From Roseospirillum parvum (GTDB lineage: Bacteria > Pseudomonadota > Alphaproteobacteria > Rhodospirillales > Rhodospirillaceae), in assembly GCF_900100455.1 (NCBI RefSeq), contig NZ_FNCV01000004.1, forward strand, positions 124,001 to 188,000: a stretch of DNA of 64,000 nucleotides, given 5' to 3'. The notes under the pieces were generated by a model, which did no database searches, was not told the origin of the DNA, and saw nothing but the letters and a program-made list of their open reading frames with translations. This document shows positions 38,223-46,244 of this stretch, one piece after another (the stretch's first letter is position 1; each line of letters starts with the position of its first letter). A program made the translations under genes and the position numbers.

Positions 38223-38996
38223 TCAGGCGCCGCTCTTGTCGCCCTTCTCGGCCAGCAGGGCGTCGAGGTCGGCCTGCATGCGGTTCAGGCGGTCGCGCAA
38301 CTCGCTCACCTGGGCGGTGTCGAGGCTGGCGCCCTGGCCCGCCGGGCCCTGGCCCTGGGCGTCGGCCTTGGAGGGGGCCTCCTGGCCGGGGCGGGCCTCG
38401 CCATAGAAGGGCGAGAACATGCGCAGGGTGTTCTCGAACAGCGCCATGTTCTGCTTGCTCATTTCCTCGAACTGCTGGAGCGGGAACATGCCCTCCAGCG
38501 CGTTCTGCATGGCGCCGCGCATCTGCTCTTCCTGGCGCGCGAAGGTGGCCATGGAGTGCTCCAGATAGCGCGGCACCAGACCGCCCAGGGAATCGTCATA
38601 GAAGCTGATCACCTGACGCAGGAAGCTGATCGGCAGCAGGTTCTGGCCCTTGTTCTCTTCCTCGACGATGATCTGGGTCAGCACCGAGCGGGTGATGTCC
38701 TCCCCACTCTTGGCGTCATAGACCACGAAGTCGACGTTCTCCTTGACCATGGTCGCCAGGTGATCGAGCGTCACATAGCTGCTGGTCGCGGTGTTGTAGA
38801 GCCGCCGGTTGGCGTACTTCTTGATGGTCACCGGACGCGCCGGCGCCTCGGGTTTGGCCTCGGCGGGGGTCTCGGATTTGGCGTCCGGCTTGGCGTCCGG
38901 CTTGGCGTCCGGTTTGGCGTCCGGCTTGGCCTCGGGCTTGGTGGAGCGGCCGGGCTTGGCGGGGGCCTTCGGGGAACTGCTCTCGTGCATGGACAT
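38223..38996 (-). CDS. phaR: Polyhydroxyalkanoate synthesis repressor PhaR
   Basis: Represses phasin and PHA genes and binds PHA granules and DNA. The conserved PHB accumulation regulator domain starts IKKYANRRLYNTATSSYVTL near residue 56 and is followed by a helical region (EEENKGQNLLPISFLRQVI) and a Gln/Met-rich C-terminal part. Before the domain is a low-complexity tail in which AKPD is repeated four to five times, made by a 12-base DNA repeat (about 38880-38940). At 257 aa it is longer than typical PhaR because of both tails. ATG 38996 is chosen; 38990 is possible. It diverges from the phasin-like and phaC genes it probably controls. Confidence 0.93.
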   Translation of the reverse strand: MSMHESSSPKAPAKPGRSTKPEAKPDAKPDAKPDAKPDAKSETPAEAKPEAPARPVTIKKYANRRLYNTATSSYVTLDHLATMVKENVDFVVYDAKSGEDITRSVLTQIIVEEENKGQNLLPISFLRQVISFYDDSLGGLVPRYLEHSMATFARQEEQMRGAMQNALEGMFPLQQFEEMSKQNMALFENTLRMFSPFYGEARPGQEAPSKADAQGQGPAGQGASLDTAQVSELRDRLNRMQADLDALLAEKGDKSGA

Positions 38997-39193
38997 CGGG
39001 CGGCCGGGGTCTTCCGAGGAATGGGTGGGACGGCGCGCGCGGTGAAACCAGCGGTGGCGCGGTGCAACAAGTTTCCCAGGGGCGGCCAGGGCGCGCAACA
39101 GAATTCTCCCGCCAGCGGTTCGCCGTCCCCCATCTGTCGTTGGCTCGCTGCCCACCCGTGACAGCCCCCGGCCGGCTGCGATATGCTGCCGCC

Positions 39194-39688
39194 ATGAGCA
39201 CACGCGACGACAACCGACCCGGGACCGGCGGCGCCGGCCAGGGGCCCCGCGATGGCCACGACCACTCGACGGGCGACTCGACCGGCGACTCGACCGGCGA
39301 GGGTGCCGACGATCTGTCCGCCCTGGCCCGCCGCTACCTGGACCTGTGGCAGGACCAGATCAGCCGGGCGGCCAGCGATCCCGCCCTGGCCGAGGCGATG
39401 GGCCGCACCTTCCAGGCCCTGACCAGCGGCGCCGGCGCCTTTGCCGAGGCCGCCCGGCGCGGCTTCGAGGCCGGTCAGGGCGCCACCGCCGGAAGCTCCG
39501 CCCATGCCGACGCCGACGCCGCCCCCGACGCCGCTTCTCGGTCCGCGCCCGCTGCCCCTGCACCTGAGCACGGCGGCGACGGCGTGGCTCAGCTTGCGGC
39601 TCGCCTGCGTCGGCTGGAGGAGCGGGTTGCCGCCCTGGAAGCCGCCCGGGACGCCGGACCCGCACAGCCTGCTGGCGGCGGGGACTGA
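39194..39688 (+). CDS. Phasin/PhaE-like small protein
   Basis: Protein of 164 aa. The N-terminal 35 residues are polar with a TGDS repeat (HSTGDSTGDSTGE). The middle, SALARRYLDLWQDQISRAASDP and EAMGRTFQALTSGAGAF, is an amphipathic helix region like phasins and PhaE. An Ala/Pro linker leads to a C-terminal coiled coil LAARLRRLEERVAALEAARD (about 136-155). It lies directly before the PhaC-like gene, and its last 185 bases overlap that gene in another frame. I infer a granule-associated or synthase-partner role; no exact family is recognised. Confidence 0.72.
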   Translation: MSTRDDNRPGTGGAGQGPRDGHDHSTGDSTGDSTGEGADDLSALARRYLDLWQDQISRAASDPALAEAMGRTFQALTSGAGAFAEAARRGFEAGQGATAGSSAHADADAAPDAASRSAPAAPAPEHGGDGVAQLAARLRRLEERVAALEAARDAGPAQPAGGGD

Positions 39689-40742
39689 TCCCACCCTCCT
39701 CCTGAACGCCCTGGAGCACGAAGCGGACCGCCGGCTGGTCGCCTTCCTGGATGGCGTGCTGGCCTACCGCCGCCGGCCCCGCCCGCCGCGTCCGCCCCCG
39801 GCCCCGGCCGTCTGGCGCGAGGGAACCACCACCCTGCGCGCCCCGCCGGCGCCGTCCGACGGCCCGGTGGTGCTGATCGTGCCTTCGCTGGTCAACCGGG
39901 CCTACATCCTCGATCTGGCCCCACAGCGCTCGTTCATCGCCCATCTGGCGGCCAGCGGCCTGCGTCCCCTGCTGCTCGACTGGGATGCCCCGGGCGAGAC
40001 CGAGCGCGCCTTCACCCTCGATGACTACGTCAGCGGCCGCCTGGAGCGGGCCCTCGGCGTGGCCCGCCAGCTCAACGGCGGCCGGGCGCCGGTGCTGCTC
40101 GGCTACTGCATGGGCGGCACCCTGGCCGCCGGACTGGCCCTGACCACGCCCCAGCCGCCGGCCGCCCTGATCACCCTGGCCGCCCCCTGGGACTTCCACG
40201 CCGCCGCCTCCGGCGGCCTGCCCCCGGACAGCCTGTGGCCGCTGCTCGAACCGGTGGTCCAGGCCCTGGGCGAGCTGCCGGTGGACCTGATCCAGATGCT
40301 CTTCGCCGCCCTCGATCCCGGGCTGGTGCCGGCCAAGTTCCGCCGCTTCGCCGGCTGGGCCGAGGACGACCCCCGGGCCATCTGGTTCATCCGCCTGGAA
40401 GACTGGCTGAACGACGGCGTCGCCCTGGCCGGCCCGCTGGCCCGCCAATGCCTGGAAGACTGGTACGGCGCCAACCAACCCGCCCGCAACCAATGGACCC
40501 TGAACGGCCACACCGTCGACCCGACCAAAGCCCGCTGCCCGGCCCTGATCGTGCGCTCGACCAGCGACCGCATCGTCCCCGACGCCTCGGCCAAGGCCCT
40601 CGGCGACACCTGGAAGGAAGCCGACGCTCTGCCCCTGTCGGCCGGACACATCGGCATGATGGCCGGCTCCCACGCCACCACCAGCCTCTACCAACCCCTC
40701 ACCACCTGGCTTGAACACCACCTGCCAACTTCCGGGGCATAG
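39504..40742 (+). CDS. PhaC-like polyhydroxyalkanoate synthase / alpha-beta hydrolase
   Basis: Protein of 412 aa from ATG 39504. The lipase-like box is GYCMGGTLAAG, with the Cys nucleophile typical of PHA synthases (GxCxGG). The acid is probably Asp in RSTSDRIVPD and the base His in SAGHIGMMAG. VVLIVPSLVNRAYILDLAP and PLLLDWDAPGETE match the PhaC core. It lacks most of the long N-terminal domain of class I enzymes (about 590 aa) and is nearer class III PhaC, which needs a PhaE partner; the upstream gene could serve. The family-like N-terminus GPRPLPLHLSTAATAWLSLR lies inside the overlap. Confidence 0.85.
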   Translation: MPTPTPPPTPLLGPRPLPLHLSTAATAWLSLRLACVGWRSGLPPWKPPGTPDPHSLLAAGTDPTLLLNALEHEADRRLVAFLDGVLAYRRRPRPPRPPPAPAVWREGTTTLRAPPAPSDGPVVLIVPSLVNRAYILDLAPQRSFIAHLAASGLRPLLLDWDAPGETERAFTLDDYVSGRLERALGVARQLNGGRAPVLLGYCMGGTLAAGLALTTPQPPAALITLAAPWDFHAAASGGLPPDSLWPLLEPVVQALGELPVDLIQMLFAALDPGLVPAKFRRFAGWAEDDPRAIWFIRLEDWLNDGVALAGPLARQCLEDWYGANQPARNQWTLNGHTVDPTKARCPALIVRSTSDRIVPDASAKALGDTWKEADALPLSAGHIGMMAGSHATTSLYQPLTTWLEHHLPTSGA

Positions 40743-40935
40743 CGGGCAACGCCAAGGGGGCGCTGCCCCCTTGGAACCCCCGCCGGGGGGACCAGGGGTC
40801 CCCCCGGACCCCCGCCGCGACTTAAAACCCCACCAAGGGGGGCAAGCCCCCCTTGGTGGGGTTTTGATTCATGGTGGGGTCTGGGGAGGCCCCCGGCCTC
40901 CCCAGCGGGGTTCAAAGGGGCAGCGCCCCTTTGCA
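40743..40935. repeat. Intergenic repeat block after phaC, hairpin variant
   Basis: Nearly perfectly symmetrical unit: a G/C-rich arm (GGGGCGCTGCCCC, GGGGGGACCAGGGGTCCCCCC), a long central hairpin (40824-40865), then a mirrored arm ending GGGGCAGCGCCCC. A close relative lies behind proA (59356-59550). No gene is present in it. Confidence 0.88.
40824..40865. terminator. 19-bp perfect hairpin with flanking A and T runs
   Basis: AAAACCCCACCAAGGGGGG (40824-40842) pairs exactly with its inverse complement at 40847-40865 around the loop CAAG. The stem begins with AAAA and ends with TTTT, so it could stop transcription from either side: phaC on the plus strand and the small gene at 41125 on the minus strand. 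Confidence 0.7.
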
Positions 40936-40969
40936 TGGCCAGCCACGCCCCGGAGGTTGGCGGGGGTGC

Positions 40970-41124
40970 TCAGACCGGGGTGGCGAGGGCTTGGCGGAAG
41001 GCGTGTTCGGCGGCGACGTCGCCGTCGCGGGCGGCCCGCGCAAACCCCGAGGGAAGCGAAGCTTCCCGACGACGGTTTGCGCAAACAATGGGGCGCTGGC
41101 CGCCCGGAATGGGCACGGCGGGGC
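40970..41124 (-). repeat. Duplicated 3' end of the next gene with an inserted palindromic element
   Basis: The segment 40970-41040 read on the minus strand encodes ARDGDVAAEHAFRQALATPV and a stop, nearly identical to the last residues of the gene at 41125-41460 (ARDGDVAAEHAFRQALSA). Between the two copies lies an imperfect hairpin: GCGCAAACC (41038-41046) with GGTTTGCGC (41074-41082), and inside it GGGAAG-CGAAG-CTTCCC (41051-41067). The copy lacks a start and is a gene-tail duplicate. Confidence 0.75.
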
Positions 41125-41460
41125 TCAGGCCGACAGCGCCTGACGGAAGGCGTGTTCGGCCGCGACGTCGCCGTCGCGGGCGGCCAGCGCCAGGGCGGCG
41201 CGCACGGTTTGACGCAGGTTCTGTCGGCCGTTCGGCGACTGGCGCAGCAGGGCCAAGCGGGTATCGGCGTGGGCGATGGGCAGGCCGAGCACCCGTTTGA
41301 GGGCGGCCAGTTCAAGGTCGGTCCGGCCGCTTCCGGCGGGACCGGGGCCGCGCCGCAGGCAGGGGGCGGTGGGCGACATGCGGAAGCGGCGGGACACGGG
41401 CTCGCTGCCGTCGGCGGCGGGCGGCTGTGGCAGGAGGGCGAAGGGGGCGTGGCGGCTCAT
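41125..41460 (-). CDS. Hypothetical small protein
   Basis: Protein of 111 aa from ATG 41460, which has GGAG six bases upstream; ATG 41475 is an alternative. The N-terminal half is proline-rich and basic (APFALLPQPPAAD, SRRFRMSPTAPC). The C-terminal half is helical: DLELAALKRVLGLPIAH, TRLALLRQSPNGRQNLRQTV and AALALAARDGDVAAEHAFRQAL. I do not recognise the family. The tail duplication downstream, which keeps the same reading frame, supports its being coding. It precedes, on the minus strand, a block of repeats. Confidence 0.6.
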   Translation of the reverse strand: MSRHAPFALLPQPPAADGSEPVSRRFRMSPTAPCLRRGPGPAGSGRTDLELAALKRVLGLPIAHADTRLALLRQSPNGRQNLRQTVRAALALAARDGDVAAEHAFRQALSA

Positions 41461-41629
41461 GGGGGGCTCCGACATTCTGTCGCGGCACGGGCGGGCGCGG
41501 CTTCGGCCGGGCCCGTTGGCGGTTTTGGTTGTGACAACTGGCCACGCTAACGGCCGCGCCGGCGCCGGTCTGTGACGGCGGTCATGTTTTGGTCGGTGCC
41601 TTGGCCAGTCCCTTGGCCGGGAGGCCCGC

Positions 41630-43027
41630 TCATTCGGTCGACTTGGTGGCGTAGGGCTCGAAGTGGCGTTGGGCCGGGTCGGCATCGAGGGGGCGGCCGA
41701 TCATCGGGAAGGCGCGCTGGCGGCAACTGGGCCGTTCGCAGAGCTTGCAGCCCGGGCCGATGGGAGTCACCGCATCGGGGTTCGCGGTGTCGAGGCCGCG
41801 TCCGTAGACCAGTCGCCCGGCGTGGGAGAGGTCGCAGCCCAGCGCCACGGCGAACTGCTTGCGCGCCGCGCCGTAGCCGGGCGGGCCCTGATCGACGGTG
41901 CGCGCCACCCACAGGTAGCGTCGCCCGTCGGGCATTTCGGCGGCCTGGGTCAACACCTCGCCCGGGTGGGCGAAGGCCTGGTAGATCTTCCACAGCGGGC
42001 AGGAACCGCCGAAGCGCGAGAAGTGGAAGTCGGTGGCCGACTGGCGCTTGGAGATGTTGCCCGCCCGGTCGACGCGGATGAAGAAGAAGGGAACGCCCTG
42101 GGCGCCCGGCCGTTGCAGGGTGGACAGCCGGTGGCAGGCGGTCTCGAACCCGACGTCGAAGCGCCGGCCGACCAGCTCGATGTCGTAGCCTTCGGCCTCG
42201 GCGGTTTCGAGGAAGGCGCGGTAGGGCAGGATGACGGCGCCGGCGAAGTAGCTGGCCAGGCCGATGCGCAACAGCACCGAGGCCTCGGCATCGAGGCCGG
42301 CGTCGGCGACCAGCCGGCCGATGACGCTGTCCTGTTCCAGCAAGCCCAGTTGCACCGCCATCTGGAAGGCGCGCTGTCCCATCGACAGGTGCTCGGCCAG
42401 ATGCAGCACCCGGGTCGCCTCGTCGTAGCGGCGCAGCGGGCCGGCATCGGCCACCATCCGGAGGCGCACCCCGTGCCGTCCGGCCAGCCGCGCGGCCAGT
42501 CCCTCGGCCATTGCCCCGACCGGCAGGCCATCGCCGACCGTTTCGCCGGCCTCGTCCAGCAGGGGCACGTAGTTGCGCCGCTCGTAGAACCAGTCGCGCA
42601 CCGCCTCGAAGGCGGTCGGCGGCAGCGGCGCGCCTGTCCCGCCGGAAACCCGCTCGGCCAACAGGTCGGCGCGTTCGGTGGCCTCGCGCAGGCGGCGCTG
42701 CATGCCGACGATGGCGCGCGCGATGCCCGGCATGTTGGCGGCAAGCTCGCGCAGCTCGGCGGTGCTGGTCCGTTCTCCCTGATCGCCGAGGGCGGCCCGC
42801 AGGTCGCTGATCAGGCGTCCCTCGTCGCCTTCGGCGAACAACTGCACGTCGAGGCCCAGCACCTCGTTCAGGCGCAGCAGCACGGGCACGGTCAGCGGGC
42901 GCTGGTTGCGCTCGATCTGGTTCAGGTAGCTGGGCGAGATGTCGAGCATCCTGGCCAGCCCGCTCTGGGTCAGGCCGCGCTCCTCGCGCAGCACCCTGAG
43001 GCGGACGCCCATGAAGGTTTTGCTCAC
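41630..43027 (-). CDS. Short-chain fatty acid regulator (ScfR/RamB-PrpR type), XRE + IrrE-like
   Basis: Transcription factor of 465 aa. An XRE helix-turn-helix occupies about residues 6-60 (LREERGLTQSGLARMLDISPSYLNQIERNQR). The middle resembles the ImmA/IrrE metallopeptidase-like domain but without a clear HExxH (LHLAEHLSMGQRAFQMA). The C-terminal zinc-finger-like CKLCERPSCRQRAFP is typical of this family, which senses short-chain acyl-CoAs and controls methylcitrate and glyoxylate genes. I chose GTG 43027; a TTG at 43075 has a fair Shine-Dalgarno but would be translated through the operator sites. It is divergent from the prp operon. Confidence 0.9.
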   Translation of the reverse strand: MSKTFMGVRLRVLREERGLTQSGLARMLDISPSYLNQIERNQRPLTVPVLLRLNEVLGLDVQLFAEGDEGRLISDLRAALGDQGERTSTAELRELAANMPGIARAIVGMQRRLREATERADLLAERVSGGTGAPLPPTAFEAVRDWFYERRNYVPLLDEAGETVGDGLPVGAMAEGLAARLAGRHGVRLRMVADAGPLRRYDEATRVLHLAEHLSMGQRAFQMAVQLGLLEQDSVIGRLVADAGLDAEASVLLRIGLASYFAGAVILPYRAFLETAEAEGYDIELVGRRFDVGFETACHRLSTLQRPGAQGVPFFFIRVDRAGNISKRQSATDFHFSRFGGSCPLWKIYQAFAHPGEVLTQAAEMPDGRRYLWVARTVDQGPPGYGAARKQFAVALGCDLSHAGRLVYGRGLDTANPDAVTPIGPGCKLCERPSCRQRAFPMIGRPLDADPAQRHFEPYATKSTE

Positions 43028-43037
43028 GGCCCAGACC

Positions 43038-43144
43038 TTCGCAAAATTCGCAAATCCACAGAGAGGCGTTCGCAATTCGACGCCTCTTTAGGACTTTATC
43101 GCGCTCTGGCGATCATGAGAAGGAGGATTTGTGAAATTTGCAAA
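43038..43144. promoter_or_regulatory. TTTGCAAA-type operator sites between the regulator and the prp operon
   Basis: TTCGCAAA occurs at 43038-43045 and 43047-43054, TTCGCAAT at 43069-43076, and TTTGCAAA at 43137-43144, the last preceded by ATTTGTGAAA. These match the palindromic TTTGCAAA core reported for RamB-type regulators, so autoregulation and control of the prp operon are likely. Confidence 0.65.
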
Positions 43145-43153
43145 AGAGCCATC

Positions 43154-43537
43154 ATGCCGGACCCCACCATCCTCACCGAAATGATCCTGCCCGATCAGGC
43201 GAACCACTACGGAACCCTGTTCGGGGGCCGCGGCCTGTCGCTGATGACCCGGGCGGCCTTCGTGGCGGCCAGCCGTCATGCCCGGGAGAAGGTGGTTCTG
43301 GTCGCCTGCCACGACGCCCGCTTCGACGAGCCGGTGCCCATGGGCAGCCTGTTCGTGCTGGGCGCGACCGTCGTCGGGGTGGGCCGCAGCTCGATGCGGG
43401 TCCACGTCGAGGGGGTGTGCGAACGCCCCGAGGCGGGCACCCGCCGGCAGGTTTCGCAAGCCACCTTCACCATGGTCGCCGTCGATGCCGCCGGCCGGCC
43501 GGTTCCCGTCCCCCCGCTGGAAGCAGACGCCGCATGA
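43154..43537 (+). CDS. Acyl-CoA thioesterase (hotdog fold, YciA-like)
   Basis: Protein of 127 aa with a hotdog thioesterase fold: [22 protein letters not shown] is the long helix region of YciA/BACH enzymes, with the catalytic Asp/Asn and Gly cluster, and [16 protein letters not shown] closes the fold. It begins ten bases after the TTTGCAAA site and overlaps prpD by ATGA, so it is the first gene of the propionate operon. It could release CoA from excess propionyl-CoA or methylcitrate-pathway acyl-CoAs; this is inference from position. Confidence 0.88.
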   Translation: MPDPTILTEMILPDQANHYGTLFGGRGLSLMTRAAFVAASRHAREKVVLVACHDARFDEPVPMGSLFVLGATVVGVGRSSMRVHVEGVCERPEAGTRRQVSQATFTMVAVDAAGRPVPVPPLEADAA

Positions 43538-45048
43538 AAACCCATACCGTCAGAACCTGGAAGTCGGCCGAGCATCTGCCGCGAGAAGAACAGCTCGCCT
43601 GGAAGATTTCCCGGGTCGCCGTCGATCCGGTCGCGGTCGAGGACGAGGTGGCGGAGATGATCATCAACCGGATCATCGACAACGCCGCCGTCGCCGCCGC
43701 CTCGCTGGCCCGCCGGCCGGTCGCCTCGGCCAGGGCGCAGGCGCTGTGCCATCCCCACGGCCCCGGCGCGACGGTCTTCGGAATGGGCCCGGAAACCCGG
43801 ATCAGCCCCGAATGGGCCGCCTGGGCCAACGGCGTGGCGGTGCGCGAGCTCGACTTCCACGACACCTTCCTGGCGGCCGACTATTCGCACCCGGCGGACA
43901 ACATCCCGCCCCTCCTGGCGGTGGCCCAGCACACCGGCAGGTCGGGCGCCGAGCTGATCCGGGGCCTGGCCACCGGCTACGAGATCCAGGTCAACCTGGT
44001 GCGCGGCATCTGCCTGCATGAGCACAAGATCGACCACATCGCCCATCTCGGCCCCTCGGCGGCGGCCGGCATCGGGACCCTGCTGGGGCTGGACACCGAG
44101 ACCGTTTATCAGGCGGTCCAGCAGGCGCTGCACACCACCACCACCACCCGCCAGAGCCGCAAGGGCGAAATCTCGTCCTGGAAGGCCTACGCCCCGGCCT
44201 TCGCCGGCAAGATGGCGATCGAGGCGGTGGACCGGGCGATGCGCGGCGAAGGGGCACCGAGCCCGGCCTGGGAAGGCGAGGACGGCTTCATCGCCTACCT
44301 GCTCTCGGGGCCGGGGACCACCTATCAGGTGCCGCTGCCCGAGCCGGGCGAGGCCAAGCGGGCGATCCTCGACACCTACACCAAGGAGCACTCGGCCGAG
44401 TACCAGTCGCAGGCGCTGATCGATCTGGCCCGCCGCATGGGCCCGCGGATCGGCGATCTGGCGGCGGTCGAGAGCATCGTGATCCACACCAGCCACCACA
44501 CCCACTACGTGATCGGCACCGGGGCCGGCGATCCGCAGAAGCTGGACCCCAAGGCCAGCCGGGAAACCCTCGACCACTCGATCATGTACATCTTCGCCGT
44601 GGCCCTGGAGGACGGCGGCTGGCACCACGTCGACAGCTACACGCCGGAGCGCGCCGGGCGCCCCGCCACCGTTGCCCTGTGGCACAAGATCTCGACCACC
44701 GAGGACCCCGAGTGGACGCGGCGCTACCACGCCCGCGATCCCAGGGAGAAGGCGTTCGGCGGGCGGGTCGTGGTCACCCTGAAGGACGGTCGGGTGATCG
44801 AGGACGAACTGGCCCTGGCCGATGCCCACCCCGACGGCGCGCGGCCCTTCCGGCGCGAGAACTACCGGCAGAAGTTCCTGACCCTTTCCGACGGCATCCT
44901 GGCGGCCGCCGAGCAGCAGCGCTTCCTGGCCGCGGCCGAGGGGCTGGCCGAGCTGAAGGCCGGCGATCTGGGCGCCCTCAACATCGCCGTCGCCCCCGGG
45001 AAACTGGGCGCCGCGCGCCCCACCGGCATCTTCGACGTCACGGCCTGA
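43534..45048 (+). CDS. prpD: 2-methylcitrate dehydratase
   Basis: Dehydrates 2-methylcitrate to 2-methyl-cis-aconitate. The protein is 504 aa (E. coli 483), MmgE/PrpD family. Typical segments: [17 protein letters not shown] near the N-terminus, [32 protein letters not shown] (in parts: [10 protein letters not shown] and SHPADN), [16 protein letters not shown] and [19 protein letters not shown]. It overlaps the thioesterase gene by 4 bases; prpC follows 11 bases downstream with GGGAGGTG as ribosome-binding site. No acnD/prpF pair is present, as expected when PrpD is used. Confidence 0.95.
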   Translation: MKTHTVRTWKSAEHLPREEQLAWKISRVAVDPVAVEDEVAEMIINRIIDNAAVAAASLARRPVASARAQALCHPHGPGATVFGMGPETRISPEWAAWANGVAVRELDFHDTFLAADYSHPADNIPPLLAVAQHTGRSGAELIRGLATGYEIQVNLVRGICLHEHKIDHIAHLGPSAAAGIGTLLGLDTETVYQAVQQALHTTTTTRQSRKGEISSWKAYAPAFAGKMAIEAVDRAMRGEGAPSPAWEGEDGFIAYLLSGPGTTYQVPLPEPGEAKRAILDTYTKEHSAEYQSQALIDLARRMGPRIGDLAAVESIVIHTSHHTHYVIGTGAGDPQKLDPKASRETLDHSIMYIFAVALEDGGWHHVDSYTPERAGRPATVALWHKISTTEDPEWTRRYHARDPREKAFGGRVVVTLKDGRVIEDELALADAHPDGARPFRRENYRQKFLTLSDGILAAAEQQRFLAAAEGLAELKAGDLGALNIAVAPGKLGAARPTGIFDVTA

Positions 45049-45059
45049 GGGAGGTGGAC

Positions 45060-46235
45060 ATGACGACACCCAAACCCAAACCCAAGCCCAAGAAATCCGT
45101 CGCCCTGTCCGGGATCGAGGCCGGCACCACGGCGCTGTGCACGGTTGGACGCAGCGGCAATGACCTGCACTACCGGGGCTACGACATCCTCGACATCGCC
45201 GAGACCTGCACCTTCGAGGAAATCGCCCATCTGCTGGTCCATGGCGAGCTGCCCGACGTGGTGCAGCTCCAGGCCTATCAGAAGCGCCTGGCCCGCCTGC
45301 GTGGCCTGCCGGCGATGGTGCGCCAGACGCTGGAGACCCTGCCCGCCGCGACGCACCCCATGGACGTCCTGCGCAGCGGTGTCTCGGCGCTGGGCTGCGC
45401 GCTGCCCGAGGTCCACGACCACAACCCCATCGGGGCGCGCGACATCGTCGACCGGCTGATGGCCTCGCTCGGCTCGATGCTGCTCTACTGGCATCACTTC
45501 GCCCACAACGGCCGCCGCATCGACGTGGAGGGCGACGAAACCTCGATCGCCGCGCACTTCCTGCGGCTGCTGCACGGGTGCGCGCCGTCCGAGGCGCACA
45601 TCCGCGCCATGCAGACCTCGCTGGTTCTGTATGCCGAGCACGAGTTCAATGCCTCGACCTTCGTGGCGCGTTCCATCGCCTCGACCGGGTCCGACATGTA
45701 CTCGGCGATCACCGGGGCCATCGGCGCCCTGCGCGGGCCCAAGCACGGTGGCGCCAACGAGGCGGCGTACGAAATCCAGTCGCGCTACGACAGCTCCGAC
45801 GCGGCCGGCGAGGACATCCGCACCCGGGTGCGGGCCAAGGAGATCGTGATCGGTTTCGGGCACCCGGTCTACACCGTCTCCGATCCGCGCAACGTGGTCA
45901 TCAAGCGGGTGGCCAAGGCGCTGTCGGACCAGTCGGGGGACAGCCGCCTGTTCGAGATCGCTGAGCGGATCGAGTCGGTGATGGCCGAGGAACGCCGGAT
46001 GTTCCCCAACCTCGACTGGTTCAGCGCCGTGTCCTATCACCTGATGGGCGTGCCCACCGCCATGTTCACGCCGCTGTTCGTGATCTCCCGGACTTCCGGG
46101 TGGGGGGCGCATGTCATCGAGCAGCGGGCCGATGGCAAGATCGTCCGCCCCTCGGCCATCTATACCGGTCCCGAGGCCCGGCGGTTCGTTCCCCTGGCCG
46201 AGCGCGGGCAACGCCCGTCGCATCGCGCGGCATAG
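45060..46235 (+). CDS. prpC: 2-methylcitrate synthase
   Basis: Condenses propionyl-CoA with oxaloacetate. The protein is 391 aa (E. coli PrpC 389). A Lys/Pro N-terminal tail ([11 protein letters not shown]) precedes [16 protein letters not shown]. Catalytic residues of the citrate-synthase fold are visible in [13 protein letters not shown] (His), [13 protein letters not shown] (His) and the later Asp region [15 protein letters not shown]. The distribution of these motifs is that of PrpC/type II-like synthases and not GltA. It sits between prpD and prpB. Confidence 0.95.
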   Translation: MTTPKPKPKPKKSVALSGIEAGTTALCTVGRSGNDLHYRGYDILDIAETCTFEEIAHLLVHGELPDVVQLQAYQKRLARLRGLPAMVRQTLETLPAATHPMDVLRSGVSALGCALPEVHDHNPIGARDIVDRLMASLGSMLLYWHHFAHNGRRIDVEGDETSIAAHFLRLLHGCAPSEAHIRAMQTSLVLYAEHEFNASTFVARSIASTGSDMYSAITGAIGALRGPKHGGANEAAYEIQSRYDSSDAAGEDIRTRVRAKEIVIGFGHPVYTVSDPRNVVIKRVAKALSDQSGDSRLFEIAERIESVMAEERRMFPNLDWFSAVSYHLMGVPTAMFTPLFVISRTSGWGAHVIEQRADGKIVRPSAIYTGPEARRFVPLAERGQRPSHRAA

Positions 46236-46244
46236 GAGGGCCCG

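Noticed and set aside
43028-43075. Extended N-terminus of the ScfR regulator from TTG 43075
   Set aside because: The extra residues would be encoded by the TTCGCAAA operator sites and do not match the family N-terminus, which begins close to the helix-turn-helix.
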